From CADEEN01 sp040384625 (lineage in GTDB: Bacteria; Pseudomonadota; Gammaproteobacteria; Burkholderiales; Burkholderiaceae_C), in contig JAZKIW010000011.1 in NCBI GenBank assembly GCA_040384625.1, positions 1 through 16,838 of the forward strand: a DNA stretch of 16,838 bases, read 5' to 3'. This document shows positions 1-8,699 of the stretch, in pieces; within the stretch, counting starts at the first letter, position 1; the number at the start of each line of letters is the position of its first letter. A program made the translations under genes and the position numbers. The notes beneath the pieces were generated by a model, which ran no database searches, was not told the origin of the DNA, and was given only the letters and a program-made list of their open reading frames with translations.

Positions 1-388
1 GTTCTTCCCGATCTACCTGAACACCTTCCACGGCATCCGCTCGGTCGACAAGGGGTTGATCGAAATGGCCCAGAGCTACGGTCTGAGAGGCTGGGCGCTG
101 TACCGCCATGTGATCCTGCCCGGTGCACTGCCTTCGGTGCTGGTGGGGCTGCGCTTCTCGCTCGGCCTGATGTGGGTCCTTCTGATCGTGGCGGAGACCA
201 TCTCGGCGCAGGCGGGCATCGGCTATCTGACGATGAACGCGCGCGAGTTCCTGCAGACCGACGTGGTGCTGGTCGGCATCCTTCTCTACGCCGCGCTCGG
301 CAAGCTGGCCGACGTGCTGGCCAAGGGTTTGGAGCGCTGGTGGTTGCGCTGGCACCCGGGTTACCAGCCACCGGCGACGACCGCATGA
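1..388 (+). CDS. ssuC: Alkanesulfonate ABC transporter permease SsuC, C-terminal part
   Basis: Inner-membrane permease subunit of the aliphatic sulfonate importer, which takes up sulfonates as a sulfur source during sulfate limitation. The reading frame is open from base 2, so the N-terminus lies outside the window; about 128 residues remain. The visible part holds the cytoplasmic EAA loop that docks the ATPase (EMAQSYGLRGWALYRHVILP, with the conserved Gly and the I-LP ending). Hydrophobic membrane segments follow (LGLMWVLLIVAETI and VVLVGILLYAAL), then a short basic tail. The SsuC-type assignment within the nitrate/sulfonate/taurine permease family rests on the downstream ssuB and on general resemblance; TauC or a related permease is the alternative. 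The stop codon overlaps an ATG at 385 in the ssuB frame. Confidence 0.88.
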   Translation, partial: FFPIYLNTFHGIRSVDKGLIEMAQSYGLRGWALYRHVILPGALPSVLVGLRFSLGLMWVLLIVAETISAQAGIGYLTMNAREFLQTDVVLVGILLYAALGKLADVLAKGLERWWLRWHPGYQPPATTA

Positions 389-393
389 ATCCC

Positions 394-398
394 AGGAG
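394..398 (+). promoter_or_regulatory. Ribosome binding site deciding the ssuB start
   Basis: AGGAG lies 10 bases before the ATG at 409, the first of three consecutive ATG codons. The earlier in-frame ATG at 385 overlaps the ssuC stop but has no comparable Shine-Dalgarno sequence. This favours initiation at 409. Confidence 0.5.
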
Positions 399-408
399 TC
401 ACTCGACG

Positions 409-1326
<918 letters not shown>

Positions 1327-1344
1327 TCGGCAAGTCGAGGCATC

Positions 1345-1782
1345 ATGCAGGCCATGCCTGCACCCGAAGATGACCTGCCGGCGTTGCAATCGTTCCCGGT
1401 GCGCCTGTTGCCCGGCGACGATCTGCGCCTCGCATTGGAAGCCTGCGTTGCGGAGCGGCGCCTCGGCGCGACCTTCGTGCTGGCGGGCATCGGCAGCTTG
1501 AATCCGGCGTGCATCCGGCTGGCTGGCAACGAGAAGGCATCGACTCTTGCCGTCGATCTGGAACTGCTGACGCTGTCGGGGACGATCGCTGCCACCGGAT
1601 CGCACCTGCACGCGAGTGTCTCGGACGCCGACGGACGTGTCTTTGGCGGACATGTGGGCTACGGTTGCATCGTGCGCACGACGGCCGAGGTTCTGCTCGC
1701 ACTGTTGCCCGGGTGGCGCTTCACCCGAGAGGCCGATGCGCGCACCGGTTGGTCGGAGTTGGTGATCACGCGACTGGCCTGA
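1345..1782 (+). CDS. PPC/DUF296-domain protein
   Basis: A 145-residue stand-alone PPC (plant and prokaryote conserved, DUF296) domain. The family fold is a small beta/alpha trimer, and plant versions are fused to AT-hook DNA-binding motifs. The bacterial single-domain proteins have no well-established biochemical role. Visible family features are LAGIGSLNPACIRLA near 46-60, the core SGTIAATGSHLHASVSD near 78-93, and VFGGHV near 99-104. The three histidines H87, H89 and H103 match the metal-binding set known in the family. There is no AT-hook and no signal peptide. It lies 18 bases after ssuB, with GAGG at 1337-1340, so it is probably co-transcribed with the sulfonate genes. An ATG at 1354 is an alternative start. 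The domain call is firm; the function is unknown. Confidence 0.8.
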   Translation: MQAMPAPEDDLPALQSFPVRLLPGDDLRLALEACVAERRLGATFVLAGIGSLNPACIRLAGNEKASTLAVDLELLTLSGTIAATGSHLHASVSDADGRVFGGHVGYGCIVRTTAEVLLALLPGWRFTREADARTGWSELVITRLA

Positions 1783-1822
1783 GGCTTGCCGGGTAGGTCG
1801 CGCCGCTGCATAGGCGAATTGC

Positions 1823-1876
1823 GCATGTCCTGAGGCGCATTGCTTCGTTCACATCGCAGCTGGCACAGCGCAGCAT
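1823..1876 (+). promoter_or_regulatory. Sulfur-type promoter element, copy 1 (upstream of ssuF)
   Basis: First of three equal-length 54-base elements in this window. It has GCAT at positions 1-4, GGCGCATT at 12-19, TTCGTTC at 22-28 and AGCAT at 50-54. CAGCAT at 1871-1876 is a weak -10-like hexamer and there is no good -35. That fits an activator-dependent promoter with the activator site just upstream of and over the -35. The ssuF start lies 24 bases beyond the right end. CysB or a Cbl-like regulator is the inferred activator. Confidence 0.6.
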
Positions 1877-1900
1877 GGTGTCTTCAAACAGGAGTTCACC

Positions 1901-2119
1901 ATGAGCATCACGGCCATCAACGTGCGCAACCAGTTCCGCGGCACGGTCAAGGAGATCATCGAAGGCCCGGTGGTCAGCGAGGTCGATGTCGAGACGGCAG
2001 GCGGCCTGATCGTCACCTCGGTCATCACCACCCGCTCGGTCAAGGAGCTGGGCCTTGCGCCCGGCAAGACAGTCGTGGCTCTCGTCAAGGCGACCGAGGT
2101 GTCGATCGCGACGCTGTGA
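1901..2119 (+). CDS. ssuF: Single-domain molbindin (Mop/TOBE), SsuF-like
   Basis: A 72-residue protein made of one Mop/TOBE domain, the small oligomeric fold that binds molybdate or similar oxyanions. Hallmarks are the N-terminal SITAINVRNQFRGTV, EVDVETAGG near 30, TSVITTRS and the end LVKATEVSIAT. Size and fold match clostridial molybdenum-pterin-binding proteins. They also match SsuF of the Pseudomonas putida ssuEADCBF cluster, a small protein reported as needed for sulfonate use. The symbol is given on that synteny (downstream of ssuCB) and is an inference. AGGAG at 1890-1894, six bases before ATG, supports the start. It has its own sulfur-type promoter copy at 1823-1876. The TGA stop overlaps the next gene's GTG, so the two are translationally coupled. 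Confidence 0.85.
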   Translation: MSITAINVRNQFRGTVKEIIEGPVVSEVDVETAGGLIVTSVITTRSVKELGLAPGKTVVALVKATEVSIATL

Positions 2120-2715
2120 GCACGGCGACCCACGGCGCCGCGCCACGCCTGCTGATCGTGCCGGGCCTGAACGACAGCCCGCCCGGGCATTGGCAGACCT
2201 GGCTGCAATCGCTCTACCGAGACTCGGTGCGCGTCGTGCAGCGCGACTGGGCCAGGCCCGATATCGACCGCTGGGCCTCACGCATCGACTCCACGCTGGC
2301 GCGCTCAGGGCGCGGACCGTGGATCGCGGTGGCGCACAGCTTCGGCGCGCTGGCGCTTGCGCGCCATCTGGCACTCGAGCCGAAATCGCCGCTCGCGGCC
2401 GCGCTGCTGGTGGCGCCGGCCGATCCGGACAAGTTCGGCATCGGCGAAATGCTGCCCGCGAGAGGGCTGCCGCTGCAGGCCACGATGGTGTTGAGCCGCA
2501 GCGACCCATGGCTGTCTGCGGCCGCCGGCAGGCGCTGGGCGGCACGCTGGGGCTGCCATGTCGTCGACCTGGGCGACGCCGGCCACATCAACATCGCGTC
2601 GGGCTTCCACACCTTGCCATTCGCGCGGCGCTGGACCCTGGCCGTCGAACAGCGGCTGGCGCGCGAATCGCGGCCCGCTCGCGCCGACTTCAGCGAGTGG
2701 TCGTTCGCAGTGTGA
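2116..2715 (+). CDS. RBBP9/YdeN-family alpha/beta hydrolase
   Basis: A 199-residue cytoplasmic serine hydrolase of the RBBP9/YdeN family. The family opening LLIVPGLNDSPPGHWQTWL is at residues 12-30. The nucleophile elbow is AHSFG with Ser75, the acid is Asp130 in SRSDPWLS, and the histidine is His157 in DAGHIN, so the triad is complete. The natural substrate of the bacterial family is not settled. The GTG start at 2116 overlaps the ssuF TGA in a GTGA arrangement; this choice places the conserved core right after a short leader, and an upstream open frame overlapping ssuF is rejected. Coupling to ssuF and a position before sbp suggest a role in organosulfur use, such as release of a sulfate or sulfonate ester, but that is inference only. 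Confidence 0.82.
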   Translation: MSTATHGAAPRLLIVPGLNDSPPGHWQTWLQSLYRDSVRVVQRDWARPDIDRWASRIDSTLARSGRGPWIAVAHSFGALALARHLALEPKSPLAAALLVAPADPDKFGIGEMLPARGLPLQATMVLSRSDPWLSAAAGRRWAARWGCHVVDLGDAGHINIASGFHTLPFARRWTLAVEQRLARESRPARADFSEWSFAV

Positions 2716-2724
2716 ATGGAAAAC

Positions 2725-2778
2725 GCATAAGCAATGGCGCATTCATTCGTTCGCATGTGTGGGAGGCCTGCCTAGCAT
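2725..2778 (+). promoter_or_regulatory. Sulfur-type promoter element, copy 2 (upstream of sbp)
   Basis: Second 54-base element, starting GCATAAGCAA, with GGCGCATT at positions 12-19, ATTCGTTC at 21-28, and TAGCAT at its right end (2773-2778) as a -10 candidate. Seventeen bases upstream of TAGCAT is TTCGCA, a partial -35. TTCGTTC therefore sits on the -35 edge, where a LysR-type activator would contact polymerase. The sbp start codon is 36 bases downstream. Confidence 0.68.
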
Positions 2779-2814
2779 CACGCCCATCGCCTTTCCCTCC
2801 CAAGGACCTCGTTC

Positions 2815-3828
2815 ATGACCCACGTCTCGCTCATCCGCCGCGCGCTCGCTGTCGGCGCACTGGCCCTCGTCGCTGGCGCCGCCCAGGCCAAGGACATCGC
2901 CCTGCTCAACGTCAGCTACGACCCGACCCGGGAGCTGTACCAGGACTTCAACAAGGCCTTCGCCAAGCATTGGCAGACCAAGACGGGCGACAGCGTCAGC
3001 GTCAAGCAGTCGCATGGCGGCTCGGGCAAGCAGGCGCGCTCGGTCATCGACGGCCTCGAGGCCGATGTGGTGACGCTGGCCCTGGCCTACGACGTCGACG
3101 AGCTGGCCGACAAGGCCAAGCTGATCCCTGCCGACTGGCAAAAGCGCCTGCCGCACAACAGCTCGCCCTACACCTCGACCTACATCTTCCTGGTGCGCAA
3201 GGGCAATCCGAAAGGCATCAGAAACTGGAACGATCTGGTCAAGCCTGGCGTGTCGGTGATCACCGCCAACCCCAAGACCTCGGGAGGTGCGCGATGGGGT
3301 TACCTGGCGGCCTACGGTTTCGCACTGAAGCAGCCCGGCGGCAGCGATGCCAAGGCCAAGCAATTCGTCGCCGACCTGTTTGCCAACGTGCCGGTGCTGG
3401 ACACGGGCGCGCGAGGCTCCACCGTCACCTTCGCCGAACGCGGCATCGGCGACGTGTTGCTGGCGTGGGAGAACGAGGCCCATCTGTCACTGAAGGAGTT
3501 TGGTGCCGACAAGTTCGACATCGTCTACCCGCCGCTCAGCATCCTGGCCGAGCCACCGGTGTCGGTGGTGGACAAGACCGTCGACAAGCGCGGCACCCGT
3601 GCGGTGGCTCAGGCCTACCTGGAGTACCTGTACTCGCCCGAGGGGCAGGACATTGCCGCGCGCAACTTCTACCGCCCGATCGACGCCGGCGTGGCTGCGA
3701 AATACGGCAAGCAATTCCCGAAGCTGAACCTGTTCACCATCGACGAGGTGTTCGGCGGCTGGGCCAAGGCGCAGAAGGTGCACTTCAACGACGGCGGCGT
3801 GTTCGACCAGATCTACACGAAGAAGTAG
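2815..3828 (+). CDS. sbp: Periplasmic sulfate-binding protein (Sbp type)
   Basis: Periplasmic receptor that delivers sulfate to the CysTWA importer. Of 337 residues, 1-25 form a Sec signal peptide (basic start, hydrophobic core, cleavage after AQA). The mature protein opens with LLNVSYDPTRELY. Ligand-site segments are QSHGGS at 65-70, LALAYDVD at 89-95, NPKTSGGARW at 152-161 and AWENEA with Trp218. The LALAYDVD, GGARW and AWEN segments match what I recall of E. coli Sbp rather than CysP, so sulfate is the likelier main ligand. AAGGA at 2802-2806 lies eight bases before the ATG. It has its own promoter (copy 2) and its own intergenic gap to the next receptor gene. Family assignment is certain; the Sbp/CysP split is from memory of those proteins. 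Confidence 0.93.
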   Translation: MTHVSLIRRALAVGALALVAGAAQAKDIALLNVSYDPTRELYQDFNKAFAKHWQTKTGDSVSVKQSHGGSGKQARSVIDGLEADVVTLALAYDVDELADKAKLIPADWQKRLPHNSSPYTSTYIFLVRKGNPKGIRNWNDLVKPGVSVITANPKTSGGARWGYLAAYGFALKQPGGSDAKAKQFVADLFANVPVLDTGARGSTVTFAERGIGDVLLAWENEAHLSLKEFGADKFDIVYPPLSILAEPPVSVVDKTVDKRGTRAVAQAYLEYLYSPEGQDIAARNFYRPIDAGVAAKYGKQFPKLNLFTIDEVFGGWAKAQKVHFNDGGVFDQIYTKK

Positions 3829-3853
3829 CCGGGGCGGCGCTTCATCGAAATCT

Positions 3854-3907
3854 GCATAAACAAGCGCGATTTGATTCGTTCCGTCTTTCTGGCGCGCTGC
3901 CTAGCAT
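3854..3907 (+). promoter_or_regulatory. Sulfur-type promoter element, copy 3 (upstream of the cysP-like gene)
   Basis: Third 54-base element, starting GCATAAACAA, with GCG at positions 13-15, ATTCGTTC at 21-28 and TAGCAT at 3902-3907. Spacing between the left GCAT, the TTCGTTC core and the right AGCAT is identical to the other two copies. The final AT of the -10 candidate is also the first part of an ATG at 3906, which argues against that ATG as a start codon for the next gene. Confidence 0.68.
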
Positions 3908-3938
3908 GCGCGCCAATCCCCATTTCTCCGAGCGCTTC

Positions 3939-4958
3939 ATGCCAATTGAGTCACCCATCCGCCGCGTCTTGCTGGCGGCGAGCCTTGCATTCGTTGTCGC
4001 GACACCCGCGCTGGCAGTCGGTCCGACGCTGCTGAATGTCAGCTACGACGTTTCGCGCGAGTTCTACAAGGAGTTCAACACGGTCTTCGCCGCGCACTGG
4101 AAGAAGACCGCCGGAGAAGACCTGACCTTGAACCAGAGCCACGGCGGATCGAGCAGCCAGGCCCGCAGCGTCGCTGATGGTCTGGAGGCCGATGTCATCA
4201 CGATGAACCAGGCCAACGACATCGACATCCTGTTCGACCGCGGCAAGCTGGTGCCGCAGGACTGGGCCAAGCGCCTGCCTTTCAACAGCGCACCCACCAC
4301 CTCGGTGTCGGTCATCCTGGTGCGCAAGGGCAACCCGAAGGCCATCCGCGACTGGAGCGATCTGGGCCGCCCGGGCATCGGCGTGATCATCCCGAACCCC
4401 AAGACCTCCGGCAATGGCCGCTACACCTACCTGGCGGCCTGGGGCGCCGGAGTGAAGGGCGGCCTAAGCCCGGACGCCGCGAAGGCCCTGGTCACGCGCA
4501 TCTTTGCCAACGTGCCGGTGCTCGACGGCGGCGGCCGAGGCGCGACCACCACCTTCGCGCAACGCAGCCTGGGCGACGCGCTGGTAACCTTCGAGAGCGA
4601 AGTGCCATTGATCGAGAAGGAATTCGGCGCCGGCTTCGAGGTCATCTACCCGAGCCGCACGATCCTGGCCGAGAACCCGGTCAGCGTCGTCGACAAGGTC
4701 GTCGACAAGAAGGGCACGCGTAAGCAGGCCGAGGCCTACCTGCAGTTCCTGTACAGCGAAGCCGGGCAGGAAGTGGCTGCAAAGCATCACATTCGCCCGC
4801 GCAGCGAGAAAGTGCTGTCCAAGTACGCCAAGGCTTTTCCGAAAGTCGCCACCTTCACTGTCGATGAAGTCTTCGGCGGCTGGACCAAGGCACAAAGGGA
4901 GCACTTCAGCGACGGCGGTCAGTACGACCAGGTCATCGCGCGGGCCAAGGCGCGCTGA
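3939..4958 (+). CDS. cysP: Periplasmic sulfate/thiosulfate-binding protein (CysP type)
   Basis: Second periplasmic receptor for CysTWA, 339 residues. Residues 1-26 are a Sec signal peptide with cleavage after ALA. It aligns throughout with the preceding Sbp but differs where the two families differ. It has MNQANDID in place of LALAYDVD, NPKTSGNGRYTYLAAWG at 153-169 in place of GGARW, and GGGRGATTTFAQR. The receptor tryptophan is replaced by Phe218 in TFESEV. These features match E. coli CysP as I recall it, so thiosulfate plus sulfate is the likely ligand range. An in-frame ATG at 3906 is rejected because it lies inside the -10 box and precedes the signal peptide; the whole frame is open far upstream by chance. 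The Shine-Dalgarno is weak. It has promoter copy 3, and cysT starts three bases after its stop. Confidence 0.88.
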   Translation: MPIESPIRRVLLAASLAFVVATPALAVGPTLLNVSYDVSREFYKEFNTVFAAHWKKTAGEDLTLNQSHGGSSSQARSVADGLEADVITMNQANDIDILFDRGKLVPQDWAKRLPFNSAPTTSVSVILVRKGNPKAIRDWSDLGRPGIGVIIPNPKTSGNGRYTYLAAWGAGVKGGLSPDAAKALVTRIFANVPVLDGGGRGATTTFAQRSLGDALVTFESEVPLIEKEFGAGFEVIYPSRTILAENPVSVVDKVVDKKGTRKQAEAYLQFLYSEAGQEVAAKHHIRPRSEKVLSKYAKAFPKVATFTVDEVFGGWTKAQREHFSDGGQYDQVIARAKAR

Positions 4959-4961
4959 GTC

Positions 4962-5798
4962 ATGCTGCTTTCGCGTGCGCTGTTGAAGCGCCATTCGGTG
5001 TTGCCGGGCTTCGACCTGGCCCTGGGCTTCGCGTTGCTCTACATCAGCCTGATCGTGCTGATCCCGCTGTCGGCGGCTTTCCTGAAGACCTTCACGCTGA
5101 GCTGGCAGCAGTTCCTCGATGCCACCACCACGCCGCGCGTGATGGCCTCGTACCGCCTGACTTTCGGTGCCTCGTTCCTCGCCGCGCTGTTGAATGCGTT
5201 CTTCGGCCTGATCGTGGCTTGGGTGTTGGTGCGCTACCGCTTCCCGGGCAAGCGCCTGATCGATGCGCTGGTCGACCTGCCATTTGCGTTGCCGACGGCG
5301 GTGGCGGGCATTGCGCTGACCGCGATTTACGCCCAGAACGGCTGGATCGGCCAGTGGCTGCCGTTCAAGGTCAGCTACACGCCGCTGGGCGTCTGGGTGG
5401 CGCTGGTCTTCATCGGCTTGCCTTTCGTGGTGCGCACGCTGCAGCCGGTGCTGGAAGACGTCAACCGCGAACTGGAAGAGGCGGCCGCCACGCTGGGCGC
5501 CAGCCGCCGGCAGACCTTCTCGAAGGTAATCTTCCCGATCCTGATGCCGGCCTTGCTCACCGGCTTTGCGCTGGCCTTCGCGCGTGCGCTCGGTGAATAC
5601 GGCTCGGTGATCTTCATCGCCGGCAACATGCCGATGGTGAGCGAGATCACGCCGCTCCTGATCATCACCAAGCTCGAACAATACGACTACGCCGGCGCGA
5701 CCGCCATCGCTGTAGTGATGCTGGTTGCGGCCTTTGTGCTGCTGCTGGTGATCAACCTGCTGCAGGCTTGGGCGCGCAAGCGCCAGGGGGGCATGTGA
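4962..5798 (+). CDS. cysT: Sulfate/thiosulfate ABC transporter permease CysT (CysU)
   Basis: One of the two inner-membrane permeases of the sulfate/thiosulfate importer, 278 residues. It has a short cytoplasmic N-terminus that includes HSVLPGFDLALGF, then hydrophobic segments near 20-40, 68-90, 104-125, 143-157, 197-210 and 245-268. The EAA loop that contacts CysA is at about 172-195 (EEAAATLGASRRQTFSKVIFP). The motif ARALGEYGSVIFIAGNMPMVSEI is diagnostic for CysT. It starts three bases after the cysP-like stop, and its TGA overlaps the cysW GTG. All of cysP-cysT-cysW-cysA thus appears to be one transcript driven by promoter copy 3. Confidence 0.95.
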   Translation: MLLSRALLKRHSVLPGFDLALGFALLYISLIVLIPLSAAFLKTFTLSWQQFLDATTTPRVMASYRLTFGASFLAALLNAFFGLIVAWVLVRYRFPGKRLIDALVDLPFALPTAVAGIALTAIYAQNGWIGQWLPFKVSYTPLGVWVALVFIGLPFVVRTLQPVLEDVNRELEEAAATLGASRRQTFSKVIFPILMPALLTGFALAFARALGEYGSVIFIAGNMPMVSEITPLLIITKLEQYDYAGATAIAVVMLVAAFVLLLVINLLQAWARKRQGGM

Positions 5799-6693
5799 AC
5801 ACGGTGGTTAGGGCGTTGCCGGTCACGTCGGCGTCGGCCGCGCCCGTGTCGCCCGGCCTGGCACCGCGAGTCGTGCGCAGCGCGACGACCGAACCGGTGT
5901 GGGTCCAGCGCCTGCTGATCGGACTGGCCCTGGCCTTCATGACCGTCTTCCTCTTCGTGCCGCTGGCCACCGTCTTCTTCGAGGCCCTAAAGAAGGGCGT
6001 GGATGTCTACTTGGCGGCGATCACGGAGCCCGACGCGCTGTCGGCGATCAAGCTGACATTGATCGCCACGGCCATCAGCGTGCCACTCAATCTGGCCTTC
6101 GGCATCGCCGCCGCCTGGTCGATCACCAAGTTCGACTTTCGCGGCAAGAATCTGCTGCTGACCCTGATCGACCTGCCGTTCTCGGTCAGCCCGGTCATTG
6201 CCGGCCTGATCTTCGTGCTGGTCTTCGGCCTGCAGGGCTGGTTCGGCGAGTGGCTGCGCGACCACGATCTGAAGATCATCTTCGCGGTGCCCGGCATCGT
6301 GCTGGCCACTGTGTTCGTGACCTTTCCCTTCATCGCGCGCGAGCTGATCCCGCTGATGCAGGCCCAGGGCATCGAGCAGGAAGAGGCGGCGCGGGTGCTC
6401 GGCGCTGGCGGCTGGCAGATCTTCTGGCGCGTGACCCTGCCCAACATCAAGTGGGCCCTGCTGTACGGCGTGATCCTGTGCAACGCGAGGGCGATGGGCG
6501 AGTTCGGCGCAGTCAGCGTGGTGTCGGGTCACATCCGAGGCCAGACCAACACCATGCCGCTGCACATCGAGATCGTCTACAACGAGTACCAGTTCGCTGC
6601 GGCCTTCGCAGTGGCCTCGCTGCTGGCCGCGCTGGCCCTGGTCACCCTGGTGCTGAAGTACCTGATCGAACGGCGCATGAAAGGCTCCACCCG

Positions 6694-6697
<4 letters not shown>
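5795..6697 (+). CDS. cysW: Sulfate ABC transporter permease CysW
   Basis: Partner permease of CysT, 300 residues from the GTG at 5795, which overlaps the cysT stop (GTGA). AGGGGG lies a few bases upstream, supporting this start. An N-terminal stretch of about 35 residues rich in Ala, Val and Pro precedes the first membrane segment near 39-60. Further segments lie near 85-110, 120-145, 163-180, 220-232 and 265-285. The EAA loop is at about 197-220 (EAARVLGAGGWQIFWRVTLP), and NARAMGEFGAVSVVSGHIRGQT is typical of CysW. Its stop overlaps the cysA ATG (ATGA). Family identity is secure. The low-complexity N-terminal stretch could be partly untranslated if a later start is used, though I see no better-supported start. 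Confidence 0.94.
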
Positions 6698-7713
<1,016 letters not shown>

Positions 7714-7719
7714 TCAGGG

Positions 7720-8676
7720 TCAGAGGCCGAAGTCTTCCCCCGGCTCGGCGGCCATGGCACGGTCGACCACTTCGCGCGTCAGGGGCGCGGCGAAGCAGCG
7801 GATGAACTCGTACACATAGCCACGCAGGAAGCTGCCACGCTTGACCGCCAGCCGCGTCATGTTGCTGGCGAACAGGTGACGCGCATCGATCGCATGCAGG
7901 CGCGTGTCGCGCTCGGCGTCGTGGGCGATGGCGGCGATCACGCCCACACCCATCCCCAGTTCGACATAGGTCTTGATCACGTCGGCATCCATCGCCGACA
8001 GAACCAGGTTCAGGGTCAAGCCCTGGCGGCCGAAGGCCTCATCGATGTGGCTACGGCCGGTGTAGCCGGGCTCGTAGGTGATGATCGGAAACTGCGCCAG
8101 GCGCTCCAGGGTCAGGCGCACGCCGCGGCGGTCGTCGTCGGCCAGGGGATGGTCGGTCGGCACCACCACCGAGTGCGTCCAGCGGTAGCAGGGCAGGGCC
8201 ACCAGTTCGCTGTAGGACGCCAGGGCCTCGGTTGCGATGCCGATGTCTGCCTCGCCGGCGATCAGCAACTCGGCGATCTGCTTCGGCGTGCCCTGGTGCA
8301 GGTGCATCGCGACCTGCGGGTTGGCGGCACTGAAGTCGCGCACCACCTGCGGCAGCGCGTAGCGCGCCTGCGAGTGAGTCGTGGCCAAGGTCAGCGTGCC
8401 CCGGTCCTGCGCCGCGAAGTCGTCGCCCGCGCGCTTGAGGTTGGCCGCTTCCTGCAGCAGGCGCTCGACGATCGGCAGCACCGCCGCGCCGGGCGGCGTC
8501 AGTCCGGTCAGGCGTTTGCCGGCGCGCTCGAAGAGCACGATGCCCAGTTCGTCCTCGAGTTCGCGGATCTGCCGGCTCACTCCGGGTTGCGAGGTGTGCA
8601 GAACGTCGGCGACGACAGTCAGGTTGAACCCTTGGCGAACGGTCTCGCGCACGGAGCGCAGTTGCTGGAAATTCAC
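7720..8676 (-). CDS. cysB: LysR-type sulfur regulator CysB
   Basis: Transcription activator of sulfur assimilation genes, 318 residues. The winged HTH spans about 1-60 (HTSQPGVSRQIRELEDELG and LFERAGKRLTGLT), followed by a linker helix and a periplasmic-binding-like effector domain. Against the known CysB anion site I can place Thr100, Ser102, Gln103, Thr149 and Trp166 at equivalent positions. The residue I align with Thr202 is Glu202, in ITYEPGYTGRS. The start is taken as GTG at 8676 because homologues begin MNFQQLRSVRE and an AGG lies nine bases upstream; a GTG at 8682 adds two residues. The gene converges on cysA and diverges from the FAH-family gene. It is the obvious candidate regulator for the three 54-base promoter elements. 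Confidence 0.93.
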   Translation of the reverse strand: MNFQQLRSVRETVRQGFNLTVVADVLHTSQPGVSRQIRELEDELGIVLFERAGKRLTGLTPPGAAVLPIVERLLQEAANLKRAGDDFAAQDRGTLTLATTHSQARYALPQVVRDFSAANPQVAMHLHQGTPKQIAELLIAGEADIGIATEALASYSELVALPCYRWTHSVVVPTDHPLADDDRRGVRLTLERLAQFPIITYEPGYTGRSHIDEAFGRQGLTLNLVLSAMDADVIKTYVELGMGVGVIAAIAHDAERDTRLHAIDARHLFASNMTRLAVKRGSFLRGYVYEFIRCFAAPLTREVVDRAMAAEPGEDFGL

Positions 8677-8699
8677 AATCACGCGCCTGCGATGGCGCC

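Noticed and set aside
2055..3938. Very long plus-strand open frame (2055-4958) upstream of the cysP-like signal peptide
   Set aside because: It runs out of phase through ssuF, the hydrolase and sbp, giving Arg/Ala-rich sequence with no motif. The real start is 3939, after promoter copy 3.
3906..3938. In-frame ATG at 3906 as the cysP-like start
   Set aside because: It lies in the TAGCAT -10 box, would add 11 hydrophilic residues before the signal peptide, and has no Shine-Dalgarno.
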